DNA of 22,588 bases from Ruminococcaceae bacterium UBA5401. GTDB lineage: Bacteria; Bacillota; Clostridia; Oscillospirales; Acutalibacteraceae. The stretch lies in NCBI GenBank assembly GCA_002409675.1, contig DHOB01000055.1, forward strand, positions 1-22,588. Direction: 5' to 3'. The notes under the pieces were generated by a model that saw only the letters and a program-made list of their open reading frames with translations, had not been told where the DNA came from and did not search any database. The position numbers and the translations under genes are program-made. Shown here piece by piece: positions 21,564 to 22,588 of this stretch; position 1 is the first letter of the stretch; each line of letters opens with the position of its first letter.

Positions 21564-22588
21564 ATGAGCTCCACAGCATCCACTTCTTCCATCTCCTCAT
21601 TTTATACGGAAAACGGCGTCACGCGCCTGAACGGCTCGGAGCTGATGTCCGGCCTCGACACGCAGAAGCTGATTGACGCGATGACGGCAAAGACCCAGAG
21701 CAAAATCGACAAGCAGAATTCCCTGGAGCAGGTCGCCACCTGGCGGCGCGAAATGTACCGCGAAGTGGAATCGCTGATGCAGAAGCTTTCCGACGATTAC
21801 TTTTCGTTCGCGAGCGACACCAACATCCTGAGCTCCACCTTTTTCTCCTCCTTGGACCTGGTCAGCTCCTCGTCCGCGGTCAGCGCGACGGGCACGGCCT
21901 CGAACGCGGGCAACGTCGTGGTCAACAGTGTCTCGCAGACGGCGAAAGCGGCCGTCTACACCACGCAGGACATCAGCGGAGTGACCACCATCCAGTCCGG
22001 CGCGCTGCGGAGCGAATGGGCGCAGTCGGCCGTGGGCGGAAAATCGCTCGTCGTCGGGTACGGTGGAAAGCAGTACACCCTTACGGTGGACAGCTCCGTC
22101 ACGCTCGATTCAGGCGCAGATGCAGATGCCAACGCGAACCTGACGAAGATTACAGATAACCTGAACAAGCAGATTGCCTCTTCCGACGAGCTGAAGGGGC
22201 ACGTGGAGTTTTCGGCCGAAAACGGTCAGGTTACTCTTAAAAGTACGGATGGAACAACAGATGTATCCGTCACGGCGTACAAGGCCGACGGGGACGACAC
22301 CAGCGGGGAAACGTTTCTCTCCGCGCTCGGCCTGAGCGGGAAGACCGCCGCGGCCAGCATCACCGGCGACACCGTCACCACCGATGCCGACAGCCCGCTG
22401 TTCAACCAGACGGTCAGCTCCGCTTCCTACCTGAAGCTGAAAGTCGACGGAACGGATTACACGGTCTACCTCGGGACTGACGAAGACGGGAATCCGCTGG
22501 ATTTAAGCAACGTGAGCTCCACAGATGAAGTCGCCAATGCAGTCGCCCAGCAGCTTCAGAGCCAGATTGCGGGCAATTCCGACCTGAA
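21564..22588 (+). CDS. fliD: FliD, flagellar filament cap (3' end cut by window)
   Basis: The frame is open from the ATG at 21564 to the window edge (341 codons). FliD caps the growing filament outside the cell and helps flagellin subunits fold into place. After a Ser/Thr-rich start, residues 29-81 match the FliD N-terminal D0/D1 region: SGLDTQKLIDAMTAK, then a coiled coil with TWRREMYREVESLMQKL, equivalent to the WkrddYreIn pattern of Firmicute FliD. The rest is variable, beta-rich and Ser/Thr/Asp-rich with almost no Cys, as in exported D2/D3 domains. GGAGGG lies six bases before the ATG. It has its own sigma-D promoter, as expected for a late flagellar gene. fliS, fliT or flagellin genes may lie beyond the window. 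Confidence 0.9.
   Translation, partial: MSSTASTSSISSFYTENGVTRLNGSELMSGLDTQKLIDAMTAKTQSKIDKQNSLEQVATWRREMYREVESLMQKLSDDYFSFASDTNILSSTFFSSLDLVSSSSAVSATGTASNAGNVVVNSVSQTAKAAVYTTQDISGVTTIQSGALRSEWAQSAVGGKSLVVGYGGKQYTLTVDSSVTLDSGADADANANLTKITDNLNKQIASSDELKGHVEFSAENGQVTLKSTDGTTDVSVTAYKADGDDTSGETFLSALGLSGKTAAASITGDTVTTDADSPLFNQTVSSASYLKLKVDGTDYTVYLGTDEDGNPLDLSNVSSTDEVANAVAQQLQSQIAGNSDL

Overview
The window is GC-rich (about 60% by eye), densely coded on both strands, and looks like chromosome of a motile, spore-former-type Gram-positive anaerobe. The best guess is a high-GC member of the Clostridia/Oscillospirales. The grounds are a Gram-positive SUF set (sufC-sufB-sufD-sufS-sufU, with SufU as scaffold), a YfhO/CsbB-like glycosylation pair, Bacillus/Clostridia-style sigma-D flagellar promoters (TAAA-N15-GCCGATAA), and AGGAGG ribosome binding sites with frequent TTG starts. 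This placement is inference; no rRNA or tRNA is present.

Layout. (1) 1-3214, plus strand: the 3' part of a YfhO-family membrane protein and a GT2 polyprenyl-phosphate glycosyltransferase. (2) 3215-3952: a gene-free stretch made of 2.5 copies of a ~268-bp tandem repeat. Each full copy carries a hairpin that looks like a terminator in both directions, and the array lies between converging genes. (3) 3953-10362, minus strand: a Cys-rich HTH regulator, then sufCBDSU, then an alpha/beta hydrolase. Extended -10 promoters lie before the regulator and before sufC. (4) 10515-13256, minus strand: two cheW genes and a chemoreceptor with no sensory domain, behind a sigma-D-type promoter and closed by a strong terminator. 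(5) 13389-15231, minus strand: a FliK-like protein overlapping a free-standing FlhB-C-terminal-like protein (the B. subtilis YlqG/YlqH type of pair). (6) 15393-21399, plus strand: cheA-cheR-cheB and a dCache chemoreceptor behind a perfect sigma-D promoter, closed by a terminator. (7) 21564-end: fliD (filament cap), 5' part only, with its own sigma-D promoter.

How it works together. Regions 4-7 form a sigma-D controlled chemotaxis and late-flagellar island. CheA, CheW and the receptors build the signalling array, CheR and CheB adapt the receptors, and FliD caps the filament. No cheY, cheC, cheD or cheV lies in the window. The most notable points are a CheB whose receiver domain keeps only the phospho-acceptor Asp of the usual five residues, two CheWs with oppositely charged N-terminal tails next to a receptor with a histone-H1-like basic tail, a divergent pair of sigma-D-like promoters sharing one -35 box, and the repeat array.
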